Shown: positions 35,757-43,889 of the stretch, piece by piece
How positions within the stretch are numbered: the stretch's first letter is position 1
Layout of the letters: each line of letters begins with the position of its first letter
Assembly: GCF_000739895.2 (NCBI RefSeq)
Contig: NZ_BBJS01000061.1
Location: forward strand, 21,605-85,604
Source of the DNA: Sphingomonas paucimobilis NBRC 13935
GTDB lineage: Bacteria; Pseudomonadota; Alphaproteobacteria; Sphingomonadales; Sphingomonadaceae
Direction of reading: 5' to 3'
DNA: 64,000 bases
The notes under the pieces: model-generated
What the model was told of the DNA's origin: nothing
Databases searched by the model: none
Seen by the model: the letters and a program-made list of their open reading frames with translations, nothing else
Position numbers and translations under genes: made by a program

Positions 35757-36164
35757 TCACGCCGCGACCGGTTCGAGTGCCATCCGGAAATCGTCGGGCC
35801 AAGGGTGCGCGCGCGCGCTTTCCAGCGCCATACACACCAGCACCACCGTCGCGCGCAGCCGCGGGGCTCCATCGCAGGTCACATCGACCGACAGATGCGC
35901 GGAGCTGCGTCCGATGCGCGTCACGTCGAGCGCAAAGTCCAGCATCTCGCCCAGCCGGCTCGGCAATACGAACTCGGCCTCCAGGCTGACGGTCGGCACA
36001 CCCAGCCCCAGCCGCTGGTGCATCGCGGCGAAGTCGGTGCCGACCACGTCGGCGAACAGATCCTCCACCGCCGCGTTCAGCATCTCGAAATAGCGCGGGT
36101 AAAAGACGATGCCGGCGGCATCGATATGCGCGAAGCGGACCTGCTGCCGCGATACGAAGGTCAT
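35757..36164 (-). CDS. 4-hydroxybenzoyl-CoA thioesterase-type acyl-CoA thioesterase
   Basis: 135 residues, hot-dog fold. The signature FAHIDAAGIVFYPRYFEM carries the catalytic Asp15 of the 4HBT class (compare HxDPAGIVFYP). It hydrolyses aromatic acyl-CoAs; gentisyl-CoA is the natural guess, because gentisate genes adjoin it and a salicylyl-CoA 5-hydroxylase homologue is encoded at 52316-54754. The ATG overlaps the stop of the MarR gene (ATGA), so the two form an operon convergent with the dioxygenase genes. Confidence 0.85.
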   Translation of the reverse strand: MTFVSRQQVRFAHIDAAGIVFYPRYFEMLNAAVEDLFADVVGTDFAAMHQRLGLGVPTVSLEAEFVLPSRLGEMLDFALDVTRIGRSSAHLSVDVTCDGAPRLRATVVLVCMALESARAHPWPDDFRMALEPVAA

Positions 36165-36649
36165 GCCGTCTCCTGCTGCTCTGCCCCGAGCGACGTCTTC
36201 AGCGCGGCGAGCAGATCGTACAACGCCGCCAGCTTGTCATCGGGCATCGCGGCAAACATCGTCGCGATCCAGCCGTGATGCGCCGCCGCAAGCTCCTGGA
36301 AATGGCTGCGACCGCGCTCGGTCAGCGCCACGATCGAGCGACGGCGATCGTCGGGTGCCGGCCGCGACACCAGCAGGCCGTCCGCCTCCAGCTGCCGCAC
36401 GACCGCCGTGACGTTGCCGTTCGACACCAGCAGCGACTGCGACAGCGCGCTCATGGTGATCCCGCCTCGATGCCGCTCCAGCGTGGCCAGCACGTCGAAG
36501 CGCGGCAGCGTGGTGTCGAACTGTTCGACGAAGCGGCGTCGCAGCCGCTTCTCGATCGTCATCGAGCAACTCAGCAGCCGCAGCAGGACACGAATGTCCA
36601 GCCGCCCGCCGAGTTCGCCGTCATGCTTTTCCCGAACGTGCTCCGTCAC
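36161..36649 (-). CDS. MarR family transcriptional regulator (gentisate block)
   Basis: 162 residues from a GTG at 36649 with GGAG five bases upstream; GTG 36655 is an alternative. The winged helix reads ITMSALSQSLLVSNGNVTAVVRQLEADGLLVSR with wing PDDRRRSIVALTERG. Relatives such as those controlling hydroxycinnamate or hydroxybenzoate pathways sense aryl-CoA esters. Being coupled to a CoA thioesterase and divergent from the GST-type isomerase, it probably controls the gentisate block. An AAGCTT-centred palindrome lies between it and the isomerase gene. Confidence 0.85.
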   Translation of the reverse strand: MTEHVREKHDGELGGRLDIRVLLRLLSCSMTIEKRLRRRFVEQFDTTLPRFDVLATLERHRGGITMSALSQSLLVSNGNVTAVVRQLEADGLLVSRPAPDDRRRSIVALTERGRSHFQELAAAHHGWIATMFAAMPDDKLAALYDLLAALKTSLGAEQQETA

Positions 36650-36688
36650 GCGCACTCCATTCTCGTCCAGCCGCCGTCATTTAATAAT

Positions 36689-36700
36689 TTTAAGCTTAAA
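36689..36700. promoter_or_regulatory. TTTAAGCTTAAA palindrome, MarR/GST divergent promoter
   Basis: A perfect 12 bp palindrome inside the only AT-rich stretch of this region, 40 bp upstream of the MarR GTG and 72 bp upstream of the GST gene. It resembles the site at 33613. Autorepression and repression of the isomerase are the simple reading. Confidence 0.5.
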
Positions 36701-36771
36701 CTATATTGATCCGCCCGCCAATAGGGCTAAGGCTGCCCAACAGGATTTCCGCCGGCAGGAAAAGGGGTCGC

Positions 36772-37416
36772 GTGAAATTATACCATGAAGTGCGGGGATG
36801 CTCGCTGGCGGTCGATATCGTCGCGCGAGAGATTGGCATCGCGCTCGACTATGAATGGGTCGACATGGTGCACAAGCGGCTGGCGGACGGCCGAGACTAT
36901 CTGCACATCAATTCCAAGGGGACCGTACCGACGCTCGAACTGCCCGATGGCGAGCGGCTGAGCGAGGGGGCGGTCATCATGCAGTATCTGGCCGATCGTC
37001 ATCCCGAAGCGGGCCTGCTGCCGGCGCCGGGAACGATGGCGCGGTATCGCGTTCTGGAATGGATGAGCTTCGTCGGTGCCGACCTGCACAAGGGCGGCTT
37101 CATGCCGATGTTCAAGGCGACGACGCCACCGGAGTATCGCGCGATCGCGCGGACCTATCTGGACGGACGGCTGGGATGGCTCGACGCACAGCTAGCCGAC
37201 CGCGTCTTCCTGACCGGCGATCGCTTCACCATCGCCGACGCGCATTGCTACACGATCGCGATGTGGACGCATGCCCATGCCATCCCCACCGACGGCTGGC
37301 CGCACCTGACCCGCTATCTGGCGACCGTCGGTGCCCGCCCCAGCGTACGCGGCGCGGAAGAGACCGCCGCTGCGGAGGGGCGGCGCCAGCACGCCGCAAG
37401 GTCCGCTGTCCGGTAG
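36772..37416 (+). CDS. Beta-class glutathione S-transferase family protein, probable maleylpyruvate isomerase
   Basis: 214 residues from a GTG at 36772, with AAAGGGG upstream. The N-terminal thioredoxin-like domain starts KLYHEVRGCSLAVDIVARE with Cys10, the beta-class active-site residue, and has the glutathione contacts KGTVPTLEL and LSEGAVIMQYLAD. The all-helical C-terminal domain has FTIADAHCYTIAMW. The gentisate context suggests glutathione-dependent isomerisation of maleylpyruvate to fumarylpyruvate. True maleylpyruvate isomerases are usually zeta class, so a detoxifying transferase remains possible. Confidence 0.75.
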   Translation: MKLYHEVRGCSLAVDIVAREIGIALDYEWVDMVHKRLADGRDYLHINSKGTVPTLELPDGERLSEGAVIMQYLADRHPEAGLLPAPGTMARYRVLEWMSFVGADLHKGGFMPMFKATTPPEYRAIARTYLDGRLGWLDAQLADRVFLTGDRFTIADAHCYTIAMWTHAHAIPTDGWPHLTRYLATVGARPSVRGAEETAAAEGRRQHAARSAVR

Positions 37417-37445
37417 GCGCTAAATCCGGCTGCCGGGCGTCCGGA

Positions 37446-38390
37446 CTAGACCGCGCTGGCCAGGCGGATACCGCGCCCCGACGCGGACGACGGCGCATCA
37501 CTGATCGCGGCCGTCAGATAGTCCACGAACGCCCGCACCTTCGACAGCGCATAGTTCCCGCGCGAGAACAGCAGGTACAGCGGCAGCCGCTGCGACACGA
37601 CGTCGGGCAGCAGCACCTCGATCCGCCCCGCAGCGATGTCGCTCTCCAGCAGGAAGCGGGGCAAGTAGCCGATGCCCATGCCGGCCAGCATCGCCTCGCG
37701 CGTCAGCCGGACGCTGTTCGAGGTCAGCGCGCCACGATTGACCGAGATGATCTCGTCCGCCGACAGGCGCCACTCGCCGATCCGCGACAAATGGGTTTCG
37801 AGGATGCAGAGATGCTCCTTCAGTTCCGCCGCCGTCGCCGGGCGTCCGCGCCGGTCGAGATAGTCGACCGAGGCGGCCAGCACCATTTCATAGTCGCATA
37901 GCTTCACCGTATCGAGCGTCACGTCATATGGTTCGCCGACCCAGAAGGCGACGTCGAAATTGCCCTTCAGCAGGTCCGCCTTGCTGTCCGACAGGTTCAT
38001 GAACAGCCGGATATCGGGATATTCGTGCAGGAAGGCCGGGATCGCCTGGGTGATGTTGAACAGCGAGGCGACGACCGGCGCATTGACCTTCAGGTCGCCG
38101 CGCGGCCGCGACAGCATGCCTGTCATCACCCGGTTCGCCTCGTTCACTTCGTCGGCGATGCGCGCGCAATGCTGGTACATCTCGCGGCCCGCCGGAGTCA
38201 CCGTGACGGTGCGGGTCGTCCGGTCGAGCAGCTTCATGCCCGCCGCCTCTTCCAGCCGCGAGATCTGCCGGCTGACCGCCGCCTTCGAATAACCGAGCAG
38301 GTTGGCGGCGGCGGAAAAGCTGCCGGTACTCACCACCGCCGCGAATGACATCATCGCGATGGTGTTTCCGATATCGACCTTGTCGTCCAT
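37446..38390 (-). CDS. LysR family transcriptional regulator
   Basis: 314 residues from the ATG at 38390; a GTG at 38417 would add nine residues. The HTH (FAAVVSTGSFSAAANLLGYSKAAVSRQISRLEE) and the periplasmic-binding-like effector domain (VNAPVVASLFNITQAIPAFL) are typical of the LTTR group near DsdC/AaeR-like regulators. It lies 129 bp downstream of the CMD gene in the same direction and may control the long catabolic operon. An inverted repeat TGCATT-GTG-AATGCA (38447-38461) precedes it. Confidence 0.85.
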   Translation of the reverse strand: MDDKVDIGNTIAMMSFAAVVSTGSFSAAANLLGYSKAAVSRQISRLEEAAGMKLLDRTTRTVTVTPAGREMYQHCARIADEVNEANRVMTGMLSRPRGDLKVNAPVVASLFNITQAIPAFLHEYPDIRLFMNLSDSKADLLKGNFDVAFWVGEPYDVTLDTVKLCDYEMVLAASVDYLDRRGRPATAAELKEHLCILETHLSRIGEWRLSADEIISVNRGALTSNSVRLTREAMLAGMGIGYLPRFLLESDIAAGRIEVLLPDVVSQRLPLYLLFSRGNYALSKVRAFVDYLTAAISDAPSSASGRGIRLASAV

Positions 38391-38446
38391 GATTGCCCGC
38401 GCCACTGTTACGTCCACGCATCAGCCTGTCCGCGAAGGGGGCAATA

Positions 38447-38461
38447 TGCATTGTGAATGCA
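38447..38461. promoter_or_regulatory. Inverted repeat upstream of the LysR gene
   Basis: TGCATT-GTG-AATGCA lies 57 bp upstream of the LysR ATG in a locally AT-richer stretch. It fits a LysR-type dyad and possible autoregulation. The left flank also reads AATATGCA, which is one half of the MarR operator seen at 26940, possibly by chance. Confidence 0.35.
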
Positions 38462-38519
38462 ATAGTCGCTTTTCCACACCCCGTGCAAGCGGACGGGTCG
38501 GCGATGGGCGCAGCGACGC

Positions 38520-38909
38520 TCAGCCGTCGGGCGAGGCTTCCCAGGCCGCAACGACCTCGCCGGCGATGCGGAAGCTGTCGACCCCGGCCGGCACTCCGCA
38601 ATAGACGGCGGCCTGCAACAGCACCTCCTGGATTTCCGCGACGGTCAGGCCATTGCGCAGCGCGGCGCGGACATGCGCGGCCAGTTCGTGCGGGCGGTTG
38701 AGCGCGGCGATCATGCCCAGGTTGACGAGGCTGCGACTGCGGCGGTCCAGCCCCGGCCGGTTCCAGATTCCGTCCCAGCAGATCTCGGTGGTCAGCCGCT
38801 GCATCGGCGCGCCGAAATCTCCTGCCCGGCCAAGCGCGGCATCGACATAGGTATCGCCCAGCACCGCGCGCCGCGTCCGCAACCCACGATCGAAACTGTC
38901 CTTCGTCAT
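38520..38909 (-). CDS. Carboxymuconolactone decarboxylase (CMD) family protein
   Basis: 129 residues, the typical length of PcaC-like proteins. The CMD core is visible (RSRSLVNLGMIAALNRPHELAAHVRAALRNGLTVAEIQEVLLQAAVYCGVPAG). Family members decarboxylate gamma-carboxymuconolactone or act as AhpD-like peroxidases; the single Cys in VYCG without a CxxC pair argues against the peroxidase role. Many relatives in catabolic operons have unknown lactone-type substrates. It is 4 bp behind the cytochrome b561 gene, within the ten-gene operon. Confidence 0.8.
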   Translation of the reverse strand: MTKDSFDRGLRTRRAVLGDTYVDAALGRAGDFGAPMQRLTTEICWDGIWNRPGLDRRSRSLVNLGMIAALNRPHELAAHVRAALRNGLTVAEIQEVLLQAAVYCGVPAGVDSFRIAGEVVAAWEASPDG

Positions 38910-38913
38910 CGCG

Positions 38914-39477
38914 TCACCACCACATGCGCGGCAGCACGTCGGCGCGCCGGTCCCGGTCGAGGAAGCGATGCTTCAGCGCCCCGCCGACATGCAGCACGAT
39001 CAGGCCGAGCAGCGTATAGGCGAGCACCCGGTGAAGCCATTGGAACACCGCGAACCAGCGATCGTCCTTGCCGAGCAGCTCGGGCACTGGGATCCCGAAG
39101 AAGGTGACACCGTCGCTCTGGGTGAAGCTACTCGACATCGAATAACCCATCACCGGCACCAGCACGAGCAGCACGTACATGGCGTGATGGACACCCTTGG
39201 CCAGTACCGCCTCGTGCCGGGGCAGCGCGGCGGGCGGGTACGGCAGCCGGGTACGCGCGCGAATCGCCAGTTGGACCAGCACGACCAGCAACGCGAGCAG
39301 CCCGAAGCTCTTGTGCAGCGGATAGAAGTCGCCGAACTTCGCGACGGCCTCGTCCGGCATCCGCGTCATCGTCCAGCCGGCGCAGATCATCCCAAGGATC
39401 AGGACCGCGCGCGCCCAGTGGAGCCCGCGCAGCACCGCAGGATAGCGATCGATCCGGTCCTGTTCGCCTTCGTCCAT
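38914..39477 (-). CDS. Cytochrome b561 family membrane protein
   Basis: 187 residues with four membrane helices. The heme-ligating histidines appear in RGLHWARAVLI, YPLHKSFGLLAL, GVHHAMYVLL and LHRVLAYTLLGLIVLHVGGALKH, as in bacterial CybB-type b561. It passes electrons between the quinone pool and a periplasmic or membrane partner. Its presence within a catabolic operon is unusual, and suggests that one step delivers electrons to the membrane or that it protects against superoxide. Gaps of 11 and 4 bp bind it to the SDR and CMD genes. Confidence 0.85.
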   Translation of the reverse strand: MDEGEQDRIDRYPAVLRGLHWARAVLILGMICAGWTMTRMPDEAVAKFGDFYPLHKSFGLLALLVVLVQLAIRARTRLPYPPAALPRHEAVLAKGVHHAMYVLLVLVPVMGYSMSSSFTQSDGVTFFGIPVPELLGKDDRWFAVFQWLHRVLAYTLLGLIVLHVGGALKHRFLDRDRRADVLPRMWW

Positions 39478-39488
39478 CGCCTACCCGT

Positions 39489-40253
39489 CTACAGATATAT
39501 GCCGCGCGAATAACCGCCGTCGACGGTGATAGATTGGCCGGTGATCGCGGTCATCCCCGGCGCGGCGAGCATGGCGACGGCATCGGCGATCTCCTCGACC
39601 GACAGGATCCGGCGCATGGGGATCTCCGCGACATACGTCGCGGCGATCGCCGCCGGGGTCGTGCCCTGGGCTTGGGCATGACGCGCGAACACCGCGTCGA
39701 GGTGTGGCGTCGCGACGATGCCGGGATGCACCGCGTTCACCGCGATGCCGTGCGCACCAAGCTGGTCGGACAGCACCTTGGTCAGATGGCTCACCGCGAC
39801 GTTGCGCATCCCGCTCAGCGTGTCCGACGAGCGGCCTGTTAGCCCGCCGATATTGACGATGCGCCCCCCGCCCTGCCGCTTCATCGCCGGCACGACGGCG
39901 CGCACATAGCGCAGATATCCACCGACCTTGGTATCGAGGTCGCCGACCAGCCCGTCGACATCGACATCCTCGATCGATCCGGCAACGCTGGCGGTGCTAG
40001 CCGCGCAATTGACCAGCACATCGATCCGCCCGAACCGCTCCAGCGTCCAGTCTGCGAGAGTATCGACCGATCGTTGGTCGAGCGCGTCGGAGGGATGGGC
40101 GTGGATGCGTGCGCCCGCCACCGTCCCCAGCGGCGCGGCCCGGCGCGCGGTCACCACGACCTGCATGGTACGGGCGAGCGCGGCGGCGACGGCGCGACCG
40201 ATATCGCCGCTGCCGCCGGTGACGATCGCGACCGGCTCCGCGTGCGCCGTCAT
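39489..40253 (-). CDS. SDR family protein with altered catalytic residues
   Basis: 254 residues from an ATG overlapping the ThDP-enzyme stop (ATGA). The nucleotide motif TGGSGDIG lies at 12-19 and NCAAS near 90, so NAD(P) binding is expected. The active site is not canonical: the Ser strand reads NIGG, and the YxxxK segment reads SGMRN. The C-terminus ITGQSITVDGGYSRGIYL is normal. The same substitutions occur in the SDR at 47406, so they are conserved features of a subfamily. The reaction, if any, is unknown; diketone or enol chemistry next to a ThDP enzyme is possible. Confidence 0.8.
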   Translation of the reverse strand: MTAHAEPVAIVTGGSGDIGRAVAAALARTMQVVVTARRAAPLGTVAGARIHAHPSDALDQRSVDTLADWTLERFGRIDVLVNCAASTASVAGSIEDVDVDGLVGDLDTKVGGYLRYVRAVVPAMKRQGGGRIVNIGGLTGRSSDTLSGMRNVAVSHLTKVLSDQLGAHGIAVNAVHPGIVATPHLDAVFARHAQAQGTTPAAIAATYVAEIPMRRILSVEEIADAVAMLAAPGMTAITGQSITVDGGYSRGIYL

Positions 40254-41806
40254 GGCAGCTCGGCCTGGATCAGCAGCGGCCCGTCCTTCGCCAGGCCGCG
40301 CCGCAGCGCCTCCGCGAAGGCGGCGGGCGTCTCGACCCGCACCGCCGGCACGCCGTAGCCGGCGGCCAGCGCGGTCCAGTCCGCGCGGGGATTGTCGAGC
40401 CTCGTCAACCGCGCGACCGCCGACTGGTCGAGCGGCACCTCTGCCCGGGTCAATTCGGTCTGGAGGATGCCGTAGCGGTGGTTGGCGGCGATCACGATCG
40501 TCACCGGCAACCGCTCGCGCGCCATCGTCCACAGCGCCTGCAGCGTATAATGCCCGCTGCCGTCCGACTGGAGCGCGACGACACGCGCTCCCGGCGCTGC
40601 CAGCGCCCCGCCGACTGCGCAGGGTAGCCCCTGGCCGATCGCGCCGCCGGTATTGGTCATCACCCGATGCCGCGCGGCCCGATGCGCCTGCCGCAAATAG
40701 GGGCCGCCGAGGGTCGATCCCTCCAGCGAGATCACGGCGTCCTCGGGCAGTTGGGCGACCAGCTCCTCGACGATCGCGTCGGCGGTCAGCCGCTCCCCGA
40801 TGGCGGGGCACTCGGCCGACGTGCGGACCGGCGCCACCGCCGGCGCGCCCAGCCGATCGGCCAGAGCCTCCAGCGCGGCCGCATTATCGTCCGCCGCTGC
40901 GCCCAGCACGGTCAGCCGGTCGACGGTCACCAGTTCGCTCGGATGCCCTTCATAGCCGAAATAGCTGATCGGCGCGCGCGCCCCGGCCAGGATCACCTGT
41001 GCCGTCCCGAACTGGCGAAGCACGTCGTCGGGGAAATAGGCCTGCCGCTCGATCACCGGCAGGTCGCCGCCCAGCGACACGATCGCCGGATACGGCTCCA
41101 TCACCAGCCGGATGCCGGTCGCCGCCGCCAGTCGCTGCGCGGCGCGCAGGCCGCGTTCGGCCAGCGCGTTGCCGCCGAGCAGCAGGATACGCTCGCCCGC
41201 CCCGCCCGCCACCGCCGCAGCCGCATCGATCGCAGCGTCCGGCACGGTCGTCGCCGGCGGCCGCATGGTCGCCGCCACGGCGGGGGCACCGGGAACGGCG
41301 GCGTCCATGATGTCCGTCGGCGCAATGATCGTCGTCACTGCACCGGGCGCAGCGACCGCTGCGTCGAAGGCAGCGGCGACGTCGGCGTCGATCGCCCCGA
41401 CCGATCCCATCCGCACCACCCGTCCCGACACGGGCTTCGCCAGCGATTCGATATCGGACGTCAGTGGCGCGTCGTAGCGCAGGTGCCAGGTCGCATGATC
41501 GCCGATGATGTTGACGATCGACGAATGCGCCCGCCGCGCATTGTGCAGATTGGCGATACCATTGGCGAAGCCCGGCCCCAGATGCAGCAGCGTCAGCGCC
41601 ACCCGTCCCGACACGCGCGAATATCCATCCGCCGCGCCCGTACACACCCCCTCGAACAATCCCAGCACCGGGCGGATCGACGGCACGCGTTGCAGCGCAT
41701 GGACGAGAGTCAACTCGGTCGTGCCGGGATTGGCGAAGCAGATCTCCGCCCCCGCGGCTCGCGCCGCCTCCAGCAGTGCCTGCGCTCCATTGCGGACTTC
41801 GCTCAC
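40250..41806 (-). CDS. ThDP-dependent enzyme, acetolactate synthase/benzoylformate decarboxylase superfamily
   Basis: 518 residues from a GTG at 41806 with AGGAG well placed. The catalytic Glu52 is in GLFEGVCTGAADGYSR, the cofactor motif is SDGSGHYTLQALWT ending in ANHRYG, and GNALAERG marks the middle domain. The usual FAD-site features of acetohydroxyacid synthase are not evident. Candidate reactions are decarboxylation of an arylglyoxylate, or carboligation or cleavage of a diketone. It lies 10 bp behind the hydrolase and overlaps the SDR gene, so all three are coexpressed. Its specificity is the key to the operon's role. Confidence 0.82.
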   Translation of the reverse strand: MSEVRNGAQALLEAARAAGAEICFANPGTTELTLVHALQRVPSIRPVLGLFEGVCTGAADGYSRVSGRVALTLLHLGPGFANGIANLHNARRAHSSIVNIIGDHATWHLRYDAPLTSDIESLAKPVSGRVVRMGSVGAIDADVAAAFDAAVAAPGAVTTIIAPTDIMDAAVPGAPAVAATMRPPATTVPDAAIDAAAAVAGGAGERILLLGGNALAERGLRAAQRLAAATGIRLVMEPYPAIVSLGGDLPVIERQAYFPDDVLRQFGTAQVILAGARAPISYFGYEGHPSELVTVDRLTVLGAAADDNAAALEALADRLGAPAVAPVRTSAECPAIGERLTADAIVEELVAQLPEDAVISLEGSTLGGPYLRQAHRAARHRVMTNTGGAIGQGLPCAVGGALAAPGARVVALQSDGSGHYTLQALWTMARERLPVTIVIAANHRYGILQTELTRAEVPLDQSAVARLTRLDNPRADWTALAAGYGVPAVRVETPAAFAEALRRGLAKDGPLLIQAELP

Positions 41807-41816
41807 CCCAAATCTC

Positions 41817-42713
41817 CTATTTGCCGGTCTGGTCCAGGAAGTCGCGCACGATCCGGTGGAACGCATCGGGCTGGTCGTCGTGGACGTAATGGCTGGCGTT
41901 CATCACCATCACTGCCGCAACCTGCGGGTTGCGCGCGCGCATCTCCATCACCGTATCAAGCGGGCAGAAATCCGAATTTGCGCCCCGGATCACCAGCGTC
42001 GGCACCGTGATCGCGTCGACCACCGGCCACAGATCGACGACCCGATCCGGATCGGGATCGAGCCGCGTGGCACTGATCCCGGCGGCGTCGTAGCGCCAGC
42101 CGATCCGGCCGTCGCGTGGGCACAGGCTTTCCGCGAGCCGCTGTTCCAGCCCCGCCTCGCCCACCGTCGGACGGGTACGCCGCCAATAGGCCCGCGCCTC
42201 GCTCCACGACGCGAAATCGAGCGGCAGCGCCGCCATCTCGGCGCGGATACGCGCGGCGCCGTCGCCACGCACCGACGATCCGGGCGCGATATCCTCGACA
42301 ATCAGCGCGCGCAGCCGTTCGGGATGGCGGGCGGCATAGACATAGGCGGTGGCACCGCCCATCGAATGACCGAGCAGCACGAAGCGATCGAGCGCCAGCG
42401 CCTCGACGACCGTTTCCAGATCGGTCAGATAGGCGTCGGTGTAATAATTGCGCGCCGGGTCCCAGTCGCTTTCGCCCCGGCCGCGCTGGTCGATCGCGAT
42501 CAATCGATATTCGGGCAGCGCCGCGGCCAGTTGCCGCCAGGTGCCGGAAAAGCCGCGCAGGCCGTGCAGCAGCACGATGGCCGGCGCGCCCGCGTCGCCC
42601 CATTCGCGCACGCGCAGCCGCAGGTTGCCGGACTGGACGAACGCCGTGCGCTCACCCGCCAGCGTTTCCGGCGCGGCCGGCGCGCGATCAGACGGGGCGG
42701 CCGTGTCGATCAC
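41817..42713 (-). CDS. Alpha/beta hydrolase
   Basis: 298 residues from a GTG that overlaps the DUF1185 stop (GTGA). The nucleophile is Ser117 in LLGHSMGGA, the oxyanion motif is LLHGLRGFSGTW, an Asp follows in RGANSDF, and the catalytic His is in NASHYVHDDQPDAF (about 275-278). The sequence looks like C-C bond hydrolases or esterases of the MhpC/3-oxoadipate enol-lactonase group. In this operon a ring-opened diketone or lactone is a plausible substrate. Confidence 0.82.
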   Translation of the reverse strand: MIDTAAPSDRAPAAPETLAGERTAFVQSGNLRLRVREWGDAGAPAIVLLHGLRGFSGTWRQLAAALPEYRLIAIDQRGRGESDWDPARNYYTDAYLTDLETVVEALALDRFVLLGHSMGGATAYVYAARHPERLRALIVEDIAPGSSVRGDGAARIRAEMAALPLDFASWSEARAYWRRTRPTVGEAGLEQRLAESLCPRDGRIGWRYDAAGISATRLDPDPDRVVDLWPVVDAITVPTLVIRGANSDFCPLDTVMEMRARNPQVAAVMVMNASHYVHDDQPDAFHRIVRDFLDQTGK

Positions 42714-43318
42714 CGCAACCCGTCCTTGCCGACCGCCTGGTCGGCCGTCAGGCCGCCGAGGCGCGGATGCAGCCGCCCGCGCGTAGCGACCGCCATCGCC
42801 ACCACCACCTCGTTCGCCAACGGCGCGTCGCCGAAGCTGACCGAAACGGTGTCGTAGTGCGAGCGAACGTACAGTGCATCCTTGTGCGCCAGCGGAATGT
42901 CGATCTCCGTCCCCGGCCCGCCCGCCTTTCCGGTCGACGGCACCCAGGACTCGGCGCCACCCACCGCCCGGCGGATCGGGTTGGCGAAATCGGTGGTCAG
43001 GAAGGCGTTGCCATGCTCATATTCGCCATTGACCCCGACGATCGCGGCCTTGCCGTAGCTGGCGGCCTTGCGCCCCGCGAGTGCGGCGACGATCCGCCGG
43101 CCGAATTCCTCGCCCAGCGCCGCCGACTTGGCGATCACCTCCGAAAAGTCGCTGGTGAAGCTGCCGGCATGTGGGTTGGCGATCGCCGCGGCGACGACGA
43201 TCTTGAACACCGGCTCGCCATCGGCGAGCGAACCGCTCTCGATCGCCAGCGTCTCCTCCTCGAACACATACCATTTGCGGATGTGCAGGCCGTGAAAATT
43301 TTCGGGCTTGGCGGACAT
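42710..43318 (-). CDS. DUF1185 (amino acid synthesis family) protein
   Basis: 202 residues, ATG with AGGAG upstream. The protein matches the DUF1185 family, named amino acid synthesis without proven activity: IRKWYVFEEETLAIESG, NPHAGSFTSDFSEVI, GKAAIVGVNGEYEHGNAFLT and VSFGDAPLANEVVVAMAVATRGR. There is no signal peptide. Family members recur in catabolic clusters, often adjacent to hydrolases or flavin enzymes. The gene is coupled to the alpha/beta hydrolase, which suggests a joint step. A hairpin (43335-43371) separates it from the VOC gene. Confidence 0.8.
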   Translation of the reverse strand: MSAKPENFHGLHIRKWYVFEEETLAIESGSLADGEPVFKIVVAAAIANPHAGSFTSDFSEVIAKSAALGEEFGRRIVAALAGRKAASYGKAAIVGVNGEYEHGNAFLTTDFANPIRRAVGGAESWVPSTGKAGGPGTEIDIPLAHKDALYVRSHYDTVSVSFGDAPLANEVVVAMAVATRGRLHPRLGGLTADQAVGKDGLR

Positions 43319-43334
43319 GTCAGGACTCCTGAAG

Positions 43335-43371
43335 GCCGACGCGGGCAGGCGTTCGCCCGGGCCGCGTCGGC
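43335..43371 (-). other. Intercistronic hairpin between VOC and DUF1185 genes
   Basis: GCCGACGCGG pairs perfectly with CCGCGTCGGC, enclosing a smaller GGCG-TT-CGCC stem. It lies within the operon, just before the DUF1185 ribosome site. It may act as an attenuator or an mRNA-stability element that sets the ratio of upstream to downstream products. No T-run follows, so it is a poor terminator. Confidence 0.5.
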
Positions 43372-43409
43372 AAGGGGAAAAGGGTGTCGCGGCCGGGCGG
43401 CCGGACGTC

Positions 43410-43889
43410 TCAGCGTCTCAGCGGCTTCAGCTCGACCGGGTCGGCCTTGCCTCCGCCGCGACGGAATTCGGCGATCGTCGCCTCGCCAGGATCGGCGGTC
43501 GGCGCGAAAATCTCGAGCATGTGACCGTCGGGATCGTAGAAATACAGGCCGTGCGCGATGCCGTGGTCCAGCACCTCGGCGATCCGCACCCCCTTGTCGA
43601 GGAAGGTGGCATAGACGCGGCGCAGTTCCTGCAATTCCTTGTCGCCGTCCAGTTCCAGCGCGATATGCTCGATCTCCTTGCCGCGTGTGGCATCGGGATC
43701 GCCGGGGAACAGCGCGATGTCATGGTCGTGATGACCGAAGGTCATGAACAGGCCGCCCTTGTACGGCCCGTCCGCCACGCGCGAGCTGACCTCCATGCCC
43801 AGCACGTCCTTGTACCACGCCGCCGAGGCTTCCGGGTCGCGGACATAGAGCACGACATGCGCGATGCGCTTGATCCTAGGCGTGGACAT
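43410..43889 (-). CDS. VOC superfamily protein (glyoxalase/extradiol-dioxygenase fold)
   Basis: 159 residues from the ATG at 43889 with AGGGAAG upstream; it overlaps the BNR gene by 14 bp. The two beta-alpha-beta-beta-beta modules are seen in RIAHVVLYVRDPEASAAWYKDVLGM and IEHIALEL, with the last strand YFYDPDGHMLEIFAP. His in AHVVL, His in EHIAL and Glu in HMLEIF would form the His-His-Glu metal site. A single-domain extradiol dioxygenase is possible, but a glyoxalase-like isomerase is equally compatible. Context in a catabolic operon favours ring cleavage or rearrangement. Confidence 0.8.
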   Translation of the reverse strand: MSTPRIKRIAHVVLYVRDPEASAAWYKDVLGMEVSSRVADGPYKGGLFMTFGHHDHDIALFPGDPDATRGKEIEHIALELDGDKELQELRRVYATFLDKGVRIAEVLDHGIAHGLYFYDPDGHMLEIFAPTADPGEATIAEFRRGGGKADPVELKPLRR

